Of a stretch of DNA of 64,000 nucleotides, positions 1 through 7,776 are shown one piece after another. The DNA lies in contig NC_015125.1 of assembly GCF_000202635.1 (NCBI RefSeq), positions 2,046,001 through 2,110,000 on the forward strand, in the 5' to 3' direction. The position numbers and the translations under genes are program-made. The DNA is from Microbacterium testaceum StLB037. Lineage in GTDB: Bacteria > Actinomycetota > Actinomycetes > Actinomycetales > Microbacteriaceae. The notes under the pieces are model-generated. The model was given only the letters and a program-made list of their open reading frames with translations, was not told where the DNA came from and searched no databases. Numbering within the stretch: position 1 is the stretch's first letter; each line of letters starts with the position of its first letter.

Positions 1-218
1 TCTGGAGCGCTGTCGGCGAACGCCCGCACCAGCCCGGGCGCGTGCTGACTGCCGGACACGAGGGGAAGACCCGGGTCGATACGCGCCCCGCCGCCAGTGA
101 GATAGACGGTGTCGTAAACGAACGTCGTCGATACCTCGCCGCGGCTTCGTGTGATGTACGCCTGACCGACCTTTCGCGGGGTGCCGCCTTCGTCGACGAA
201 GACGTCGAGACTCGTCAT
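1..218 (-). CDS. HipA-like serine/threonine kinase toxin, N-terminal part (runs off the window)
   Basis: Reading from the ATG at 218 leftwards gives 72 residues with no stop before the window edge. The fragment resembles the N-terminal coupling domain of HipA kinases: FVYDTVYL at residues 33-40 and IDPGLPL at 47-53, the typical beta-rich start before the kinase fold. Family members phosphorylate targets such as glutamyl-tRNA synthetase and are neutralised by HipB. The start overlaps the stop of the upstream helix-turn-helix gene in an ATGA arrangement, as usual for hipBA operons. Kinase motifs lie outside the window, so activity cannot be judged. Confidence 0.75.
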   Translation of the reverse strand, partial: MTSLDVFVDEGGTPRKVGQAYITRSRGEVSTTFVYDTVYLTGGGARIDPGLPLVSGSQHAPGLVRAFADSAP

Positions 219-502
219 CGAGCGCGCTTCTTCGTGAGGTCGCCAGCGCGCAGACGACCGATGTCGCTCGCCAGGGGATCGGCGGCGTCCACGACCTGAT
301 CCAGGATGCCGAGTGCACGGAGGACCTGCGCGACACTGCGGAAGTTCACCCCGGCGTCGCCGGTTTCGATCTTTCGAAGCGTGTCGCGCGTGATGTCGGC
401 ACGCTCTGCCACCTGTTGGGCGGTCAGCCCGAGGATCATGCGCCATCCGCGCACGTGCGCGCCGAATTCGCGTAGTTCGTGATCGATCCGATAGCCGCTC
501 AT
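215..502 (-). CDS. HipB-like XRE-family antitoxin/repressor
   Basis: 95-residue protein with a lambda-repressor type helix-turn-helix at about residues 24-55 (LTAQQVAERADITRDTLRKI). I chose the ATG at 502 because AGGAG lies 6 bases upstream; a longer frame to 562 has no such site. It is followed with an ATGA overlap by a HipA-like gene, which marks it as the antitoxin and autorepressor of a type II module. A perfect palindrome at 528-546 lies just upstream and is the likely operator. The basic tail (TKKRAR) may be flexible. Confidence 0.82.
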   Translation of the reverse strand: MSGYRIDHELREFGAHVRGWRMILGLTAQQVAERADITRDTLRKIETGDAGVNFRSVAQVLRALGILDQVVDAADPLASDIGRLRAGDLTKKRAR

Positions 503-527
503 TGATCTCCTATGACGACGATAATAT

Positions 528-546
528 CCATAAAGCGGCTTTATGG
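528..546. promoter_or_regulatory. Palindromic operator of the hipBA-like operon
   Basis: CCATAAAGC and GCTTTATGG form a perfect 9+9 bp inverted repeat around a single central base, 26 bp upstream of the antitoxin start. A minus-strand TATTAT box (plus positions 521-526) directly abuts it, so a bound HipB dimer would cover the promoter. The AT-rich block stands out strongly in this GC-rich sequence. Assignment as operator is inferred. Confidence 0.6.
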
Positions 547-650
547 CTATAAAAGCTGCCACAGGACACTCCGCGTTCGACGTCGTGCCTCGCTCTCCGC
601 CGCAATGCCGAGGCTCTCCCGCGCCCAGCCGCAGCGCAGGCGCGCCCCGG

Positions 651-656
651 TACCCT
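651..656 (+). promoter_or_regulatory. -10 box TACCCT of rlmN (leaderless type)
   Basis: TACCCT ends 7 bases before the rlmN ATG and no Shine-Dalgarno sequence lies between, so transcription probably begins at or next to the start codon. Confidence 0.5.
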
Positions 657-663
657 GGAAACC

Positions 664-1992
664 ATGACTGATCAGCCCCCCGTGCGCTCCACCACGCCCC
701 GGCAGGCGCGCCCCGCGGGGGCGCCGGCCGACACCGGCATCCGCGAGACCCGTCCGCGGACCGCTCCGGCGCGCCAGGTGCGTCCCGCGACCGAGGGGTG
801 GCAGCAGGCCAAGGACGAGACCGGTCGACCGCTGCTGCAGTTCGCCAGCCCCAAGCGTGGCAAGCCGCCCGTGCACCTCGCGGACATGACCGCCGCCGAG
901 CGCGTTGAAAAGGTGAAGGAACTGGGTCTCCCCGGGTTCCGTGCGAAGCAGCTCGAGAAGCACTACTTCACGCACTACACGTCCGACCCGGCCGAGATGA
1001 CCGACCTTCCGGCATCCGGTCGCGAAGAACTCGTCGCGGGGATGCTGCCGCCGCTGCTCACCGAGGTGCGCCGTCTCGAGACCGACCGCGGTGACACGAT
1101 CAAGTTCCTCTGGAAGCTGCACGACGGCGCGCTCGTGGAGTCGGTGCTCATGCGCTACCCCGGCCGCATCACGCTGTGCGTGTCGAGCCAGGCCGGCTGC
1201 GGCATGAACTGCCCGTTCTGCGCGACCGGCCAGGCCGGGCTCACCCGCAACATGTCGGCCGCCGAGATCATCGAGCAGATCGTGCGGGCGAACGCCCTCA
1301 TCGCGGCCGGCGGCCTCGGGGGCAAGACCCTTCGACAGGCTCAGGGACCCGGGCAGGTGCCCGAGCGCGTGAGCAACATCGTCTTCATGGGCATGGGCGA
1401 GCCGCTCGCCAACTACGCCCGTGTCATGCAGGCCGTGCGCGTGATGGTCGACAAGGACCACGGCCTCGGCATGAGCGCCCGCGGCATCACCGTCTCGACC
1501 GTGGGGCTCGTGCCCGCGATCAAGAAGCTCGCCGACGAGGACATCCCGGTCACCTTCGCCCTCTCGCTGCACGCGCCGGACGACGGCCTGCGCGACGAGC
1601 TGATCCCGGTGAACTCCCGCTGGAAGGTCGACGAGGCCCTGGATGCCGCACGCGCCTACTTCGACAAGACCGGGCGCCGCGTATCCATCGAATACGCCCT
1701 GATCAAGGACATGAACGACCACGCCTGGCGCGCCGACCTGCTGGCCGACAAGCTCAACGCGCGCGGTCGCGGTTGGGTGCACGTGAACCCCATCCCGCTG
1801 AACCCGACCCCGGGCTCGATCTGGACGGCATCCGAGGTCCCGGTGCAGAACGAGTTCGTGCGCCGCCTCAACGACGCCGGCATCCCGACGACCCTGCGCG
1901 ACACCCGCGGCAAAGAGATCGACGGCGCGTGCGGCCAGCTCGTCGCGACCGAAGAGGACGAGGTCGCCGCGGCGGCCACCCCCGTCGCCTGA
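664..1992 (+). CDS. rlmN: 23S rRNA (adenine-2503-C2)-methyltransferase RlmN
   Basis: 442-residue radical-SAM methyltransferase that methylates C2 of A2503 in 23S rRNA and A37 of some tRNAs. The radical-SAM cluster motif is CGMNCPFC at about residues 179-186, and the C-terminal catalytic cysteine lies in DGACGQL. The protein is longer than usual for two reasons. The first 40 or so residues are a low-complexity basic leader, and residues around 222-229 (TLRQAQGP) are encoded by a copy of a dispersed intergenic repeat at 1326-1350 inserted in frame. The ATG at 664 has no ribosome-binding site but a TACCCT box 7 bases upstream. Downstream stops converge with a lipoprotein gene only 9 bases away. 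Confidence 0.96.
   Translation: MTDQPPVRSTTPRQARPAGAPADTGIRETRPRTAPARQVRPATEGWQQAKDETGRPLLQFASPKRGKPPVHLADMTAAERVEKVKELGLPGFRAKQLEKHYFTHYTSDPAEMTDLPASGREELVAGMLPPLLTEVRRLETDRGDTIKFLWKLHDGALVESVLMRYPGRITLCVSSQAGCGMNCPFCATGQAGLTRNMSAAEIIEQIVRANALIAAGGLGGKTLRQAQGPGQVPERVSNIVFMGMGEPLANYARVMQAVRVMVDKDHGLGMSARGITVSTVGLVPAIKKLADEDIPVTFALSLHAPDDGLRDELIPVNSRWKVDEALDAARAYFDKTGRRVSIEYALIKDMNDHAWRADLLADKLNARGRGWVHVNPIPLNPTPGSIWTASEVPVQNEFVRRLNDAGIPTTLRDTRGKEIDGACGQLVATEEDEVAAAATPVA
1326..1350. repeat. Dispersed TGAGCCTGTCGAAG-type repeat inside rlmN
   Basis: This stretch carries GACCCTTCGACAGGCTCAGG, one palindromic-armed copy of the repeat seen in gaps at 5206, 8822-8966 and 21029-21134. Here it lies within a coding sequence and is read in frame, between the radical-SAM core and the conserved [17 protein letters not shown] segment. 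Confidence 0.85.
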
Positions 1993-2001
1993 CGACAGCG
2001 G

Positions 2002-2478
2002 TCAGGACGCGGGCGTCGCCGTCACCCTCGGGCCCGCGAGCACCGAGAAGGAGAAGCCCTCCGCGCCCCGGTCGACGAGGGTCAGCTTTACGGGGTGGTT
2101 GTCGACGAGGACCGTCTTCTTCTCACCGGCGGGGTCGGTCTCCGACCCGCCCGCCGTGGCCGGGAAGTCGCCGAACCTCTGCGCCACGGCGTCGCGAACC
2201 AGCTCCGCGTCGCCTCCTCGGCTCGACGTGAACGTCCACAGTCGATCGTTCTGGGTCACGGTGAGCCCGTCGATCTGCTCGAGATCGACCCCGTCGAGCT
2301 GGGGCACTTCGGCGCGGAAGTCGGCGAGCGTGCGCGGCACGCCCCCCGCCTCGGAGCTCTCGGCGCGCGCGACGGAGGACGTCGAGTCGTCCCGAGCCCC
2401 GGACGACGCCGGGGACCCGCACGAGGTGAGGGCCAGGATGCCGAGGGCGAAAACGCTGAGCAGACCGGTGCGACGCAT
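2002..2478 (-). CDS. Small secreted lipoprotein of unknown function
   Basis: 158 residues. The N-terminus is a lipoprotein signal peptide with lipobox LTSC (Cys at about 19), followed by a Ser/Ala-rich linker to about residue 50 and a compact alpha/beta domain with no family I recognise. The mature protein would be tethered to the outer face of the membrane. The ATG at 2478 follows a minus-strand TAGCCT box with 7 bases between, so the message is probably leaderless. It converges on rlmN. Function unknown. Confidence 0.75.
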   Translation of the reverse strand: MRRTGLLSVFALGILALTSCGSPASSGARDDSTSSVARAESSEAGGVPRTLADFRAEVPQLDGVDLEQIDGLTVTQNDRLWTFTSSRGGDAELVRDAVAQRFGDFPATAGGSETDPAGEKKTVLVDNHPVKLTLVDRGAEGFSFSVLAGPRVTATPAS

Positions 2479-2485
2479 GCCAGCG

Positions 2486-2491
2486 AGGCTA
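2486..2491 (-). promoter_or_regulatory. -10 box TAGCCT of the lipoprotein gene
   Basis: Minus-strand TAGCCT with 7 bases between it and the ATG at 2478, matching the leaderless spacing seen at other genes here. Confidence 0.5.
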
Positions 2492-2642
2492 CCCGTCGGT
2501 CCCGAGCGGCGATACGGGTTGCGCGGGGCGGCCGGAGCGCGGCACGTGGCGCGTGAACGCCACCCGTCACGGTTCCGCCGCCTGAGGCCCGGGCCTCCAT
2601 CGGTTCCGCCCGCGGGCTGACGTATCCCGGTACCCCGCGCAC

Positions 2643-4016
2643 TCAGTGGTGGAACCCCGGACCCGTTCCCTCCATCGGCATCGGCGACTCCAGCTTGTCG
2701 AGGTAGGACACCTCGGTGCGGATGTCCTCCAGCAGGTCGTCGGCGAGGTCGAGGCTGAGCCCCGCGCGCACGACGATCCGCTGCACGGTGCGGCCGGACA
2801 TGTCGTCGGGCAGCGGGTACGCCGGCACGAGCCAGCCGTGCATGCGGAGCCGGTCGGACAGGTGGTACAGGTTCCAGTTCTCGGTGTAGCCCGGGCGCAT
2901 GCGCCACGCGAACACCGGCAGGTCGCTGCCGTCGCTCACCAGCTCGAACGGCCCCATCGCGCCGATCCCGTGCGACAGATGCAGCGCCACCTTCTGCAGG
3001 CCGCGCTGCACGGTGGCGTAGCCCTCGAAGCCGAGACGCAGGAAGAGGTAGAACTGCAGCAGCACCTGAGCCCCGGGCCGCGAGAAGTTCAGCGCGAAGG
3101 TGGGCATGTCGCCGCCGAGGTAGCTCACGCGGAAGACCAGGTCCTCGGGCAGCCACTTCTCCTCGCGCCAGACGACCCAGCCGACGCCCGGGTAGACGCC
3201 GCCGTACTTGTGTCCTGACGTCGAGATCGAGTGCACGCGCTCGAGGCGGAAGTCCCAGACCAGGTCCGGCCGCAGGAACGGCGCGACCATGGCGCCGGAT
3301 GCCCCGTCGACGTGGATCGCGATGTCGAGGCCGGTCGCCTGCTCGATGGCATCCAGAGCCTCGGAGAGGGATGCCACGGGCTCGTACGCTCCGGTGTAGG
3401 TCACCCCGAGGATGGCGACGACGCCGATCGTGTTCTCGTCGACGTAGTCGGCGAGGTCGTGGCCGTCGAACACCGGGTGCTCGTCGGTGACGGGGACGTA
3501 GCGCGCTTCGACGTCCCAGTAGTTGCAGAACTTCTCCCAGCACACCTGCACGGCGCTGCTCATGACGAGGTTGGGCTTCTCGGTCGACTTCCCCGCCGCG
3601 CGTCGCGCGTGCTGCCAGCGGCGCTTGAGGGCGAGCCCGCCGAGCATGCACGCCTCGGACGAGCCGATCGTCGAGGTGCCCGCCGCTCCCTTGACCGACG
3701 GCGCGTGCCAGAGGTCGGCGAGCATGCGCCAGCACGTCCGTTCGATCTCGGCGGTCCGCGGGTACTCGTCCTTGTCGATCATGTTCTTGTCGTACGCGTC
3801 GGCGTAGAGGCGGTCGGCGTGCTCGTCCATCCATGTGCCGACGAACGTCGCGAGGTTCATGCGCGCGTTGCCGTCGAGCATCATCTCGTCGTGGACGATC
3901 TGGTACGCCGTCTCGGGCAGCTCGGGCGTCCGTGGGAACCGGTTTCGAGGGCGCCGCGAGGCCTCTCCCGCGCGGTCGAAAACGGGCGTCAGCGCATCGT
4001 CGGGTCGGTGCGTCAT
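2643..4016 (-). CDS. gadB: Glutamate decarboxylase
   Basis: 457 residues, the usual length for bacterial glutamate decarboxylase, which converts glutamate to GABA and CO2 while consuming a proton. It is a PLP enzyme of fold type I: the PLP-binding lysine is K270 in SGHKYG, preceded by HVDGASGA, where the aspartate contacts the cofactor ring. GGAGG lies upstream of the ATG at 4016. No antiporter (gadC) gene is adjacent, so whether it serves acid resistance or a GABA shunt cannot be told from the context. It is divergent from the aldo/keto reductase. Confidence 0.95.
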   Translation of the reverse strand: MTHRPDDALTPVFDRAGEASRRPRNRFPRTPELPETAYQIVHDEMMLDGNARMNLATFVGTWMDEHADRLYADAYDKNMIDKDEYPRTAEIERTCWRMLADLWHAPSVKGAAGTSTIGSSEACMLGGLALKRRWQHARRAAGKSTEKPNLVMSSAVQVCWEKFCNYWDVEARYVPVTDEHPVFDGHDLADYVDENTIGVVAILGVTYTGAYEPVASLSEALDAIEQATGLDIAIHVDGASGAMVAPFLRPDLVWDFRLERVHSISTSGHKYGGVYPGVGWVVWREEKWLPEDLVFRVSYLGGDMPTFALNFSRPGAQVLLQFYLFLRLGFEGYATVQRGLQKVALHLSHGIGAMGPFELVSDGSDLPVFAWRMRPGYTENWNLYHLSDRLRMHGWLVPAYPLPDDMSGRTVQRIVVRAGLSLDLADDLLEDIRTEVSYLDKLESPMPMEGTGPGFHH

Positions 4017-4116
4017 GGGGGTGTCCTCCGTCGGTGCGACGCCGACCGGCGCGCTCGCACCGAGCCTGGCAGAACACCGGTCCGGATGCCACGGCCCCGA
4101 TGTCGGCGGCCGGGTC

Positions 4117-4122
4117 TAGCGT
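4117..4122 (+). promoter_or_regulatory. -10 box TAGCGT of the aldo/keto reductase gene
   Basis: TAGCGT with 6 bases to the ATG at 4129; GGAGG lies within those bases but too close to the ATG to be an ideal ribosome-binding site. Confidence 0.45.
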
Positions 4123-4128
4123 GGAGGC

Positions 4129-5142
4129 ATGGTCGGTTATCGCTACCTCGGAAACAGTGGATTCAAGATCTCGGAGATCACCCTTGGAAACTGGGTGACC
4201 CACGGTTCGCAGGTCGGTGACGACGCGGCGATCAAGACCGTGCACGCCGCCCTCGACGCCGGCATCACGACGTTCGACACCGCCGACGGCTACGCCAACG
4301 GCGCCGCCGAGACGGTGCTCGGTAAGGCCCTCGAGGGGCAGCGACGCGAGTCGCTCGAGATCTTCACGAAGGTGTACTTCCCGACCGGCCCGATGGGGCC
4401 GAACGACACCGGACTGAGCCGCAAGCACATCCTGGACTCGATCAACGGGTCGCTGAAGCGCCTCGGCACCGACTACGTCGACCTCTACCAGGCGCACCGT
4501 TTCGACTACGAGACCCCGCTCGAAGAGACGTTCCAGGCCTTCGCCGACGTCGTGCGCCAGGGCAAGGCCCTCTACATCGGTGTGTCCGAGTGGACGGCCG
4601 AGCAGCTGCGCGAGGGGCACGCGCTCGCGAAGCAGCTCGGCATCCAGCTCATCTCGAACCAGCCCCAGTACTCGATGCTGTGGCGCGTGATCGAGGGCAA
4701 GGTCGTGCCCGCCAGCGAAGAGCTCGGAATCTCGCAGATCGTCTGGTCGCCCATGGCGCAGGGCGTGCTGAGCGGCAAGTACCTGCCGGGGCAGCCCGCG
4801 CCCGAGGGGTCGCGCGCGACCGATGAGAAGAGCGGTGCGAACTTCATCAAGCGGTTCCTGAACGACGACACCCTCGAGGCCGTCCAGCGGCTGAAGCCCA
4901 TCGCCGACGAGGCTGGGCTCGCCATGCCGCAGCTCGCGATCGCGTGGGTGCTCCAGAACCCGAACATCGCCGCGGCGCTCGTGGGCGCCTCGCGTCCCGA
5001 GCAGCTGGCCGACACCGTGAAGGCGTCGGGTGTGACCCTGGATGCCGACACCCTCGCCGCGATCGACGAGGCCCTCGGCGACGCGGTGTTCTCCGACCCC
5101 GAGAACACCTACGACGTGTCCCCGAAGAAGCGCCTGGTCTGA
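4129..5142 (+). CDS. Aldo/keto reductase, voltage-gated K+ channel beta-subunit-like
   Basis: 337-residue TIM-barrel NADPH oxidoreductase. The catalytic tetrad is visible: D50 and Y55 (FDTADGYANG), K81 (FTKVYF) and H123 (QAHRFDY). The C-terminal GASRPEQL segment is the NADP 2'-phosphate site. The sequence is closest to the subfamily containing YghZ and channel beta subunits, which reduce aldehydes such as methylglyoxal. The substrate is not predictable from context. It is flanked by a divergent glutamate decarboxylase and a repeat-bearing gap. Confidence 0.9.
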   Translation: MVGYRYLGNSGFKISEITLGNWVTHGSQVGDDAAIKTVHAALDAGITTFDTADGYANGAAETVLGKALEGQRRESLEIFTKVYFPTGPMGPNDTGLSRKHILDSINGSLKRLGTDYVDLYQAHRFDYETPLEETFQAFADVVRQGKALYIGVSEWTAEQLREGHALAKQLGIQLISNQPQYSMLWRVIEGKVVPASEELGISQIVWSPMAQGVLSGKYLPGQPAPEGSRATDEKSGANFIKRFLNDDTLEAVQRLKPIADEAGLAMPQLAIAWVLQNPNIAAALVGASRPEQLADTVKASGVTLDADTLAAIDEALGDAVFSDPENTYDVSPKKRLV

Positions 5143-5205
5143 GCGGTCGCGCGAGCGGGTCGGGCGTTGCACGTCCGGCCCGCTTTCGCGTCCCCGCGCG
5201 GCGCA

Positions 5206-5227
5206 GGTGGCTGAGCCTGTCGAAGCC
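5206..5227. repeat. Dispersed GGTGGCTGAGCCTGTCGAAG repeat
   Basis: One copy of the short dispersed repeat (see 8822-8966), in the gap after the aldo/keto reductase gene. Confidence 0.8.
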
Positions 5228-5261
5228 CCCGGTACCCCCCCCCGCGTGGCGGCGCCGCACC

Positions 5262-5345
5262 GGCGAAACCGCATCGCGTTGCCCAAACCGCACGCGATTG
5301 CGAACCAACGGGTGCGGTCTCGGCGAAAGACTGCGGTCTCGCCGT
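5262..5345. repeat. Intergenic repeat family C, inverted copy
   Basis: Contains several alternating AACCGCA and TGCGGTCTCGGCG motifs. Read on the minus strand it resembles the duplicated block at 24974-25227 (GCCGAGACCGCACCCGTT then GTGCGGTTT). The 324-base gap 5143-5466 holds only this, the short repeat at 5206 and the DUF4407 promoter. Confidence 0.65.
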
Positions 5346-5454
5346 TCCGAGGTCGGGTCTCGGGGTGCCGCGTGCCGGTGAGCGCTCGCGAGAGGTGATC
5401 GGTGCGCTGGGCTGCGCCTCAGGCAGCGCACAGGAGAGGGCAGGGTCGGCGTCG

Positions 5455-5460
5455 TACCCT
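5455..5460 (+). promoter_or_regulatory. -10 box TACCCT of the DUF4407 gene
   Basis: TACCCT with 6 bases to the ATG at 5467 and no Shine-Dalgarno. This supports 5467 rather than an in-frame start further upstream. Confidence 0.5.
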
Positions 5461-5466
5461 CTGCGA

Positions 5467-7155
5467 ATGTCCTTTTCCGCTCATCGGCCCGGCCGTTTCG
5501 GCTCCGACGGCCACATCGAGTTCACGACGGACGAGGAACGCGAGCATTATCTCGACGACATCCTCGCCGCGCAGAGTTCGGCGAAGCGTCCGGCGGCGCA
5601 CGATCATCCGACCGAGCCGTGGGGTGCACCTCCCGGGGCCGAAGACCCGACGCTGCCGATCGACGCCACGCGCGGCGACACCGCGCCGCACGACACCACT
5701 GTGCTCGAAGACCCGTCGCCCGAAGCCCCAGCGCCCAAAGGTCCGGCACCTGAAGCCCCGGTGCCCGCGTTCCCCGCCGCCGACGAGACCCTCGTGCTCG
5801 AGCCGCACGCGGTCCCGGCTGAGCGAGTCGACCCGACCGACCCCGACGAGGACACGTCCGGGGACCGTGAGCCCGCGGCATCCGGTCCCCGCCACCCGCG
5901 GCTGCGCCGCGACGACCCGCGCCGCCCGCGCCTGTCGCTCGTCCGCCGCATGGCCGTGCTCGGCGGCGCCGACAACGACGTGCTCAACGAGGTGCCCGAA
6001 GAGGTGCCCCGCTTCGTCCAGATGTTCCTCGTGCTCGCGGGCACCGCGCTGGTGTCGTCGCTCTCGATGATGTTCGCGCTGCTCACGGGCGTGCGCGTGA
6101 GCCTGTTCCTCGCGATCCCGCTGGCTCTGGTGTGGGGCCTCATCATCTTCAACCTCGACCGCTTCCTCACCTCGACGATGCGCTCGACCAAGAACTTCTT
6201 CCGGCTCCTCGGTCTCGCCATGCCGCGCGTGATCATGGCCGCGCTCATCGGCATCGTCGTGGCCGAGCCCCTGGTCTTGCAGGTGTTCCAGAACGACATC
6301 GCCCGCGAGGTGAACTCGACGAACGTCACGCAGGCCCTGAGCGATCAGGATGCCGTCACCAACGGCCCCGAGAAGCAGGCCCTCGACGCCGCGTCGGCCC
6401 AGGTCTCGGCGCTCGAGAACCAGGCGGCGACGGGCATCGTCGCGGGAACCTCCTCGACCTCGGCCGAATCGGCCGCCGCCCAGCAGACCGTGGACCAGCT
6501 GACGCAGCAGCTCGCGGCCCAGCAGTCCGTCATCGACCAGGCGCGCGCGGTGTACCAGTGCGAGCTGACCGGGCAGGGCGCGGGAACCGTCCCGGGCTGC
6601 ACCGGAGTCGCCGGCAATGGCGCGAGCTCCGACGCCGCGAAGGCGCAGCTCGCCCAGGCCCAGTCGTCGTACGACGCTCTGTCGACGCAGCTGCAGCAGG
6701 CCCAGACCGCGCTCGCGACCGCGAACGCGGCGGGCACCGAGGCCGCGGCATCCTCCGCCGACCAGAACAAGAAGCAGGCCGAGGATCAGCTCCCCGCCGC
6801 CCGGACCCAGTACGAGACCGCGCTCGCCGCGTACAACCAGCGCGCGGCATCCGTCGCCGACGGCAACGCGGGAGCGGTCGGTCTGCTCAGTCAGATCACG
6901 GCGCTCGAGCGACTGTCGGATCGCGAGCCGGTCCTGCGCTGGGCGCACTACCTGATCGCGGCCCTGTTCTTCATGATCGAGCTCCTCCCGGTCCTCGTGA
7001 AGGTGCTCACCGGGTTCGGCGGCCCGTCGCTGTACGAGAAGGCCGAGAAGATGCGCGGGCAGATCGCCCTCGACCGCGTGACCGCGCGGACGTACCGCAA
7101 GCGCGCCGACGTGATCGTCGACGAAGCCGCGCGCGTTCCCGTGGCGACCGCCTGA
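5467..7155 (+). CDS. DUF4407 domain-containing membrane protein
   Basis: 562 residues. Residues 1-160 are an acidic, Pro/Ala-rich cytoplasmic leader. Transmembrane segments follow at about 184-208, 211-231 and 252-274, with the family signature FNLDRFLTSTMR after the second. A long Gln/Ala-rich coiled-coil domain (about 290-480, with two cysteines in YQCELTGQG...GC) is probably extracytoplasmic. A fourth membrane segment (about 498-520) and a short cytoplasmic tail end the protein. The DUF4407 family has no settled function. The stop overlaps the start of the NUDIX gene (TGATG), so the two are translationally coupled. Confidence 0.85.
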   Translation: MSFSAHRPGRFGSDGHIEFTTDEEREHYLDDILAAQSSAKRPAAHDHPTEPWGAPPGAEDPTLPIDATRGDTAPHDTTVLEDPSPEAPAPKGPAPEAPVPAFPAADETLVLEPHAVPAERVDPTDPDEDTSGDREPAASGPRHPRLRRDDPRRPRLSLVRRMAVLGGADNDVLNEVPEEVPRFVQMFLVLAGTALVSSLSMMFALLTGVRVSLFLAIPLALVWGLIIFNLDRFLTSTMRSTKNFFRLLGLAMPRVIMAALIGIVVAEPLVLQVFQNDIAREVNSTNVTQALSDQDAVTNGPEKQALDAASAQVSALENQAATGIVAGTSSTSAESAAAQQTVDQLTQQLAAQQSVIDQARAVYQCELTGQGAGTVPGCTGVAGNGASSDAAKAQLAQAQSSYDALSTQLQQAQTALATANAAGTEAAASSADQNKKQAEDQLPAARTQYETALAAYNQRAASVADGNAGAVGLLSQITALERLSDREPVLRWAHYLIAALFFMIELLPVLVKVLTGFGGPSLYEKAEKMRGQIALDRVTARTYRKRADVIVDEAARVPVATA

Positions 7156-7631
7156 TGGTCGCCTGGAGCGCGGGGCTGCTGCTCTATCGTCTGACCCCCG
7201 AGCCCGAGGTGCTCATCGCTCACATGGGCGGGCCGTTCTGGGCGAAGAAGGACGCCGGTGCCTGGTCGATCCCGAAGGGCGAGTACGACCCCGAGACGGA
7301 GGGGGCTCTGGATGCCGCCCGCCGCGAGTTCCACGAGGAACTCGGTGTCGAGGCGCCCGATGTCGCCTGGGCCGAGCTCGGCACGTTCCCGTCCTCGAGC
7401 GGCAAGAAGGTGGTCGTGTTCGCGGGCGACGGCGCCGGGTTCTCGGCATCCGGATTCACGTTCGGCGAGTTCGAGATGGAGTGGCCGCCCCGTTCCGGCA
7501 AGCGGGCGTCGTTCCCCGAGGTCGACCGTGCCGAGTGGATGGGCCTGGATGCCGCCCGCGAAGCCCTCGTGAAGGGCCAGCGCCCCGCGCTCGACGCCCT
7601 CGCCTCCGCGCTCGAGGCCCTACCCGGCTGA
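7155..7631 (+). CDS. NUDIX hydrolase
   Basis: 158 residues. The Nudix box begins at G42 (GEYDPETEG) and continues with the metal-binding REFHEEL at residues 57-63 and G64. Such enzymes hydrolyse nucleoside diphosphate-linked compounds. The KGEYDPETE-type box is typical of an actinobacterial group sometimes described as NTP pyrophosphohydrolases including oxidative-damage enzymes. The exact substrate is unknown. Its ATG overlaps the stop of the DUF4407 gene, so the two form an operon. A strong palindromic terminator-like element follows at 7685-7739. Confidence 0.88.
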   Translation: MVAWSAGLLLYRLTPEPEVLIAHMGGPFWAKKDAGAWSIPKGEYDPETEGALDAARREFHEELGVEAPDVAWAELGTFPSSSGKKVVVFAGDGAGFSASGFTFGEFEMEWPPRSGKRASFPEVDRAEWMGLDAAREALVKGQRPALDALASALEALPG

Positions 7632-7684
7632 CGCGGCCGTCCGCGCCCGTTCCCCGCCGCCCGTGCCCCGCGCCCCGATACGCC

Positions 7685-7739
7685 GAGTGTCCAAAACACC
7701 CGGACGTCTCGCGGAATCGTCCGGGTGTCTTGGACACTC
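7685..7739. terminator. Palindrome family B, two-way terminator-like element (copy 1)
   Basis: Two 22-bp arms (7685-7706 and 7718-7739, one mismatch) containing GTGTCCAAAACACCCGGAC enclose an 11-base loop. It lies between convergent NUDIX and oxidoreductase genes. A near-identical element lies in another convergent gap at 37959-38017. Confidence 0.75.
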
Positions 7740-7776
7740 AAGGGGCGGGCGGCGGTCGCGGCGGCCGCGCCTCAGC

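Noticed and set aside
2002-5286. A 1094-codon minus-strand open frame
   Set aside because: Only the last part (2002-2478) has a signal peptide and promoter; the remainder is antisense to glutamate decarboxylase, which lies in another minus frame, and to the aldo/keto reductase.
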